Below, one piece after another: positions 11,667 through 11,710 of a stretch of 11,710 nucleotides of DNA. The stretch's first letter is position 1, and every line of letters begins with the position of its first letter. A model generated the notes under the pieces. It did not search any database, had not been told where the DNA came from, and was given only the letters and a program-made list of their open reading frames with translations. Origin of the DNA: Planctomycetota bacterium (lineage in GTDB: Bacteria > Planctomycetota > Planctomycetia > Pirellulales > Pirellulaceae); the NCBI GenBank assembly GCA_026692885.1, contig JAPLNJ010000276.1, positions 1 to 11,710 on the forward strand. Reading direction: 5' to 3'. A program made the translations under genes and the position numbers.

Positions 11667-11710
11667 CCCGAAGTACCTCCACCAGATGAGCGTGGCGGGG
11701 AGGCGGCCGC

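Noticed and set aside
11703..11710. GCGGCCGC (NotI site) at the very end
   Set aside because: Could hint at a cloning boundary, but an 8-mer of this kind is not unusual in GC-rich DNA and nothing else suggests vector sequence.
1..11710. Host chromosomal ruvB locus
   Set aside because: No ruvA, ruvC or usual neighbours; the RuvB-like protein is diverged and lies among accessory genes.

Overview
The window looks like part of a planctomycete genome, most likely a Gemmata-like member of the Gemmataceae. The evidence is moderately GC-rich DNA and protein families I associate with that group: an FHA protein with a Pro-rich linker, a set of very small conserved hypotheticals, and a diverged RuvB-like ATPase. 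There are no rRNA or tRNA genes. The taxonomy is inference from protein style, not a database result.

The outstanding feature is a pair of long terminal inverted repeats, at 1-142 and 11513-11654, with 139 of 142 positions identical. They enclose about 11.4 kb of cargo, and I recognise no transposase. The genes next to each repeat (an FHA-domain protein on the left, a Vsr/DUF559-like nuclease on the right) read inward and appear to have lost their 5' ends at the inner edge of the repeat. The interior is a mosaic. Further junctions at about 1319 and about 10302 join fragments of unrelated genes, and several remnants sit between intact genes: an integrase N-terminus, an HTH tail, a TfoX N-terminal piece, and a plus-strand fragment of an unknown gene.

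Region by region: 1-1319 holds the left repeat and the FHA gene. From 1319 to about 6470 runs a minus-strand operon-like block, read from right to left. It encodes a 362-aa sigma-factor-like protein, perhaps a 30-aa peptide, a RuvB-like AAA+ ATPase, a HTH protein, several small unknown proteins, an excisionase-like HTH protein and the start of an integrase that is cut off. Four intact small genes end in the same TGACACC context. The section from 6870 to 8650 is plus strand: a four-helix membrane protein, a possible gene fragment, and a 351-aa protein with an HNH-like Cys/His cluster. From 8664 to 11485 is a minus-strand group: a TfoX remnant, a DUF6602-type PD-(D/E)XK protein, a protein with a ScoMcrA-like head domain (apparently cut short), and the clipped Vsr-like nuclease.

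Working model (inference): the minus-strand block is the degraded core of an integrase-mobilised planctomycete element. It sits next to a cluster of restriction or defence-like nucleases, and the whole is packaged between long terminal repeats that would have to be mobilised in trans. No part of this has been tested by search.
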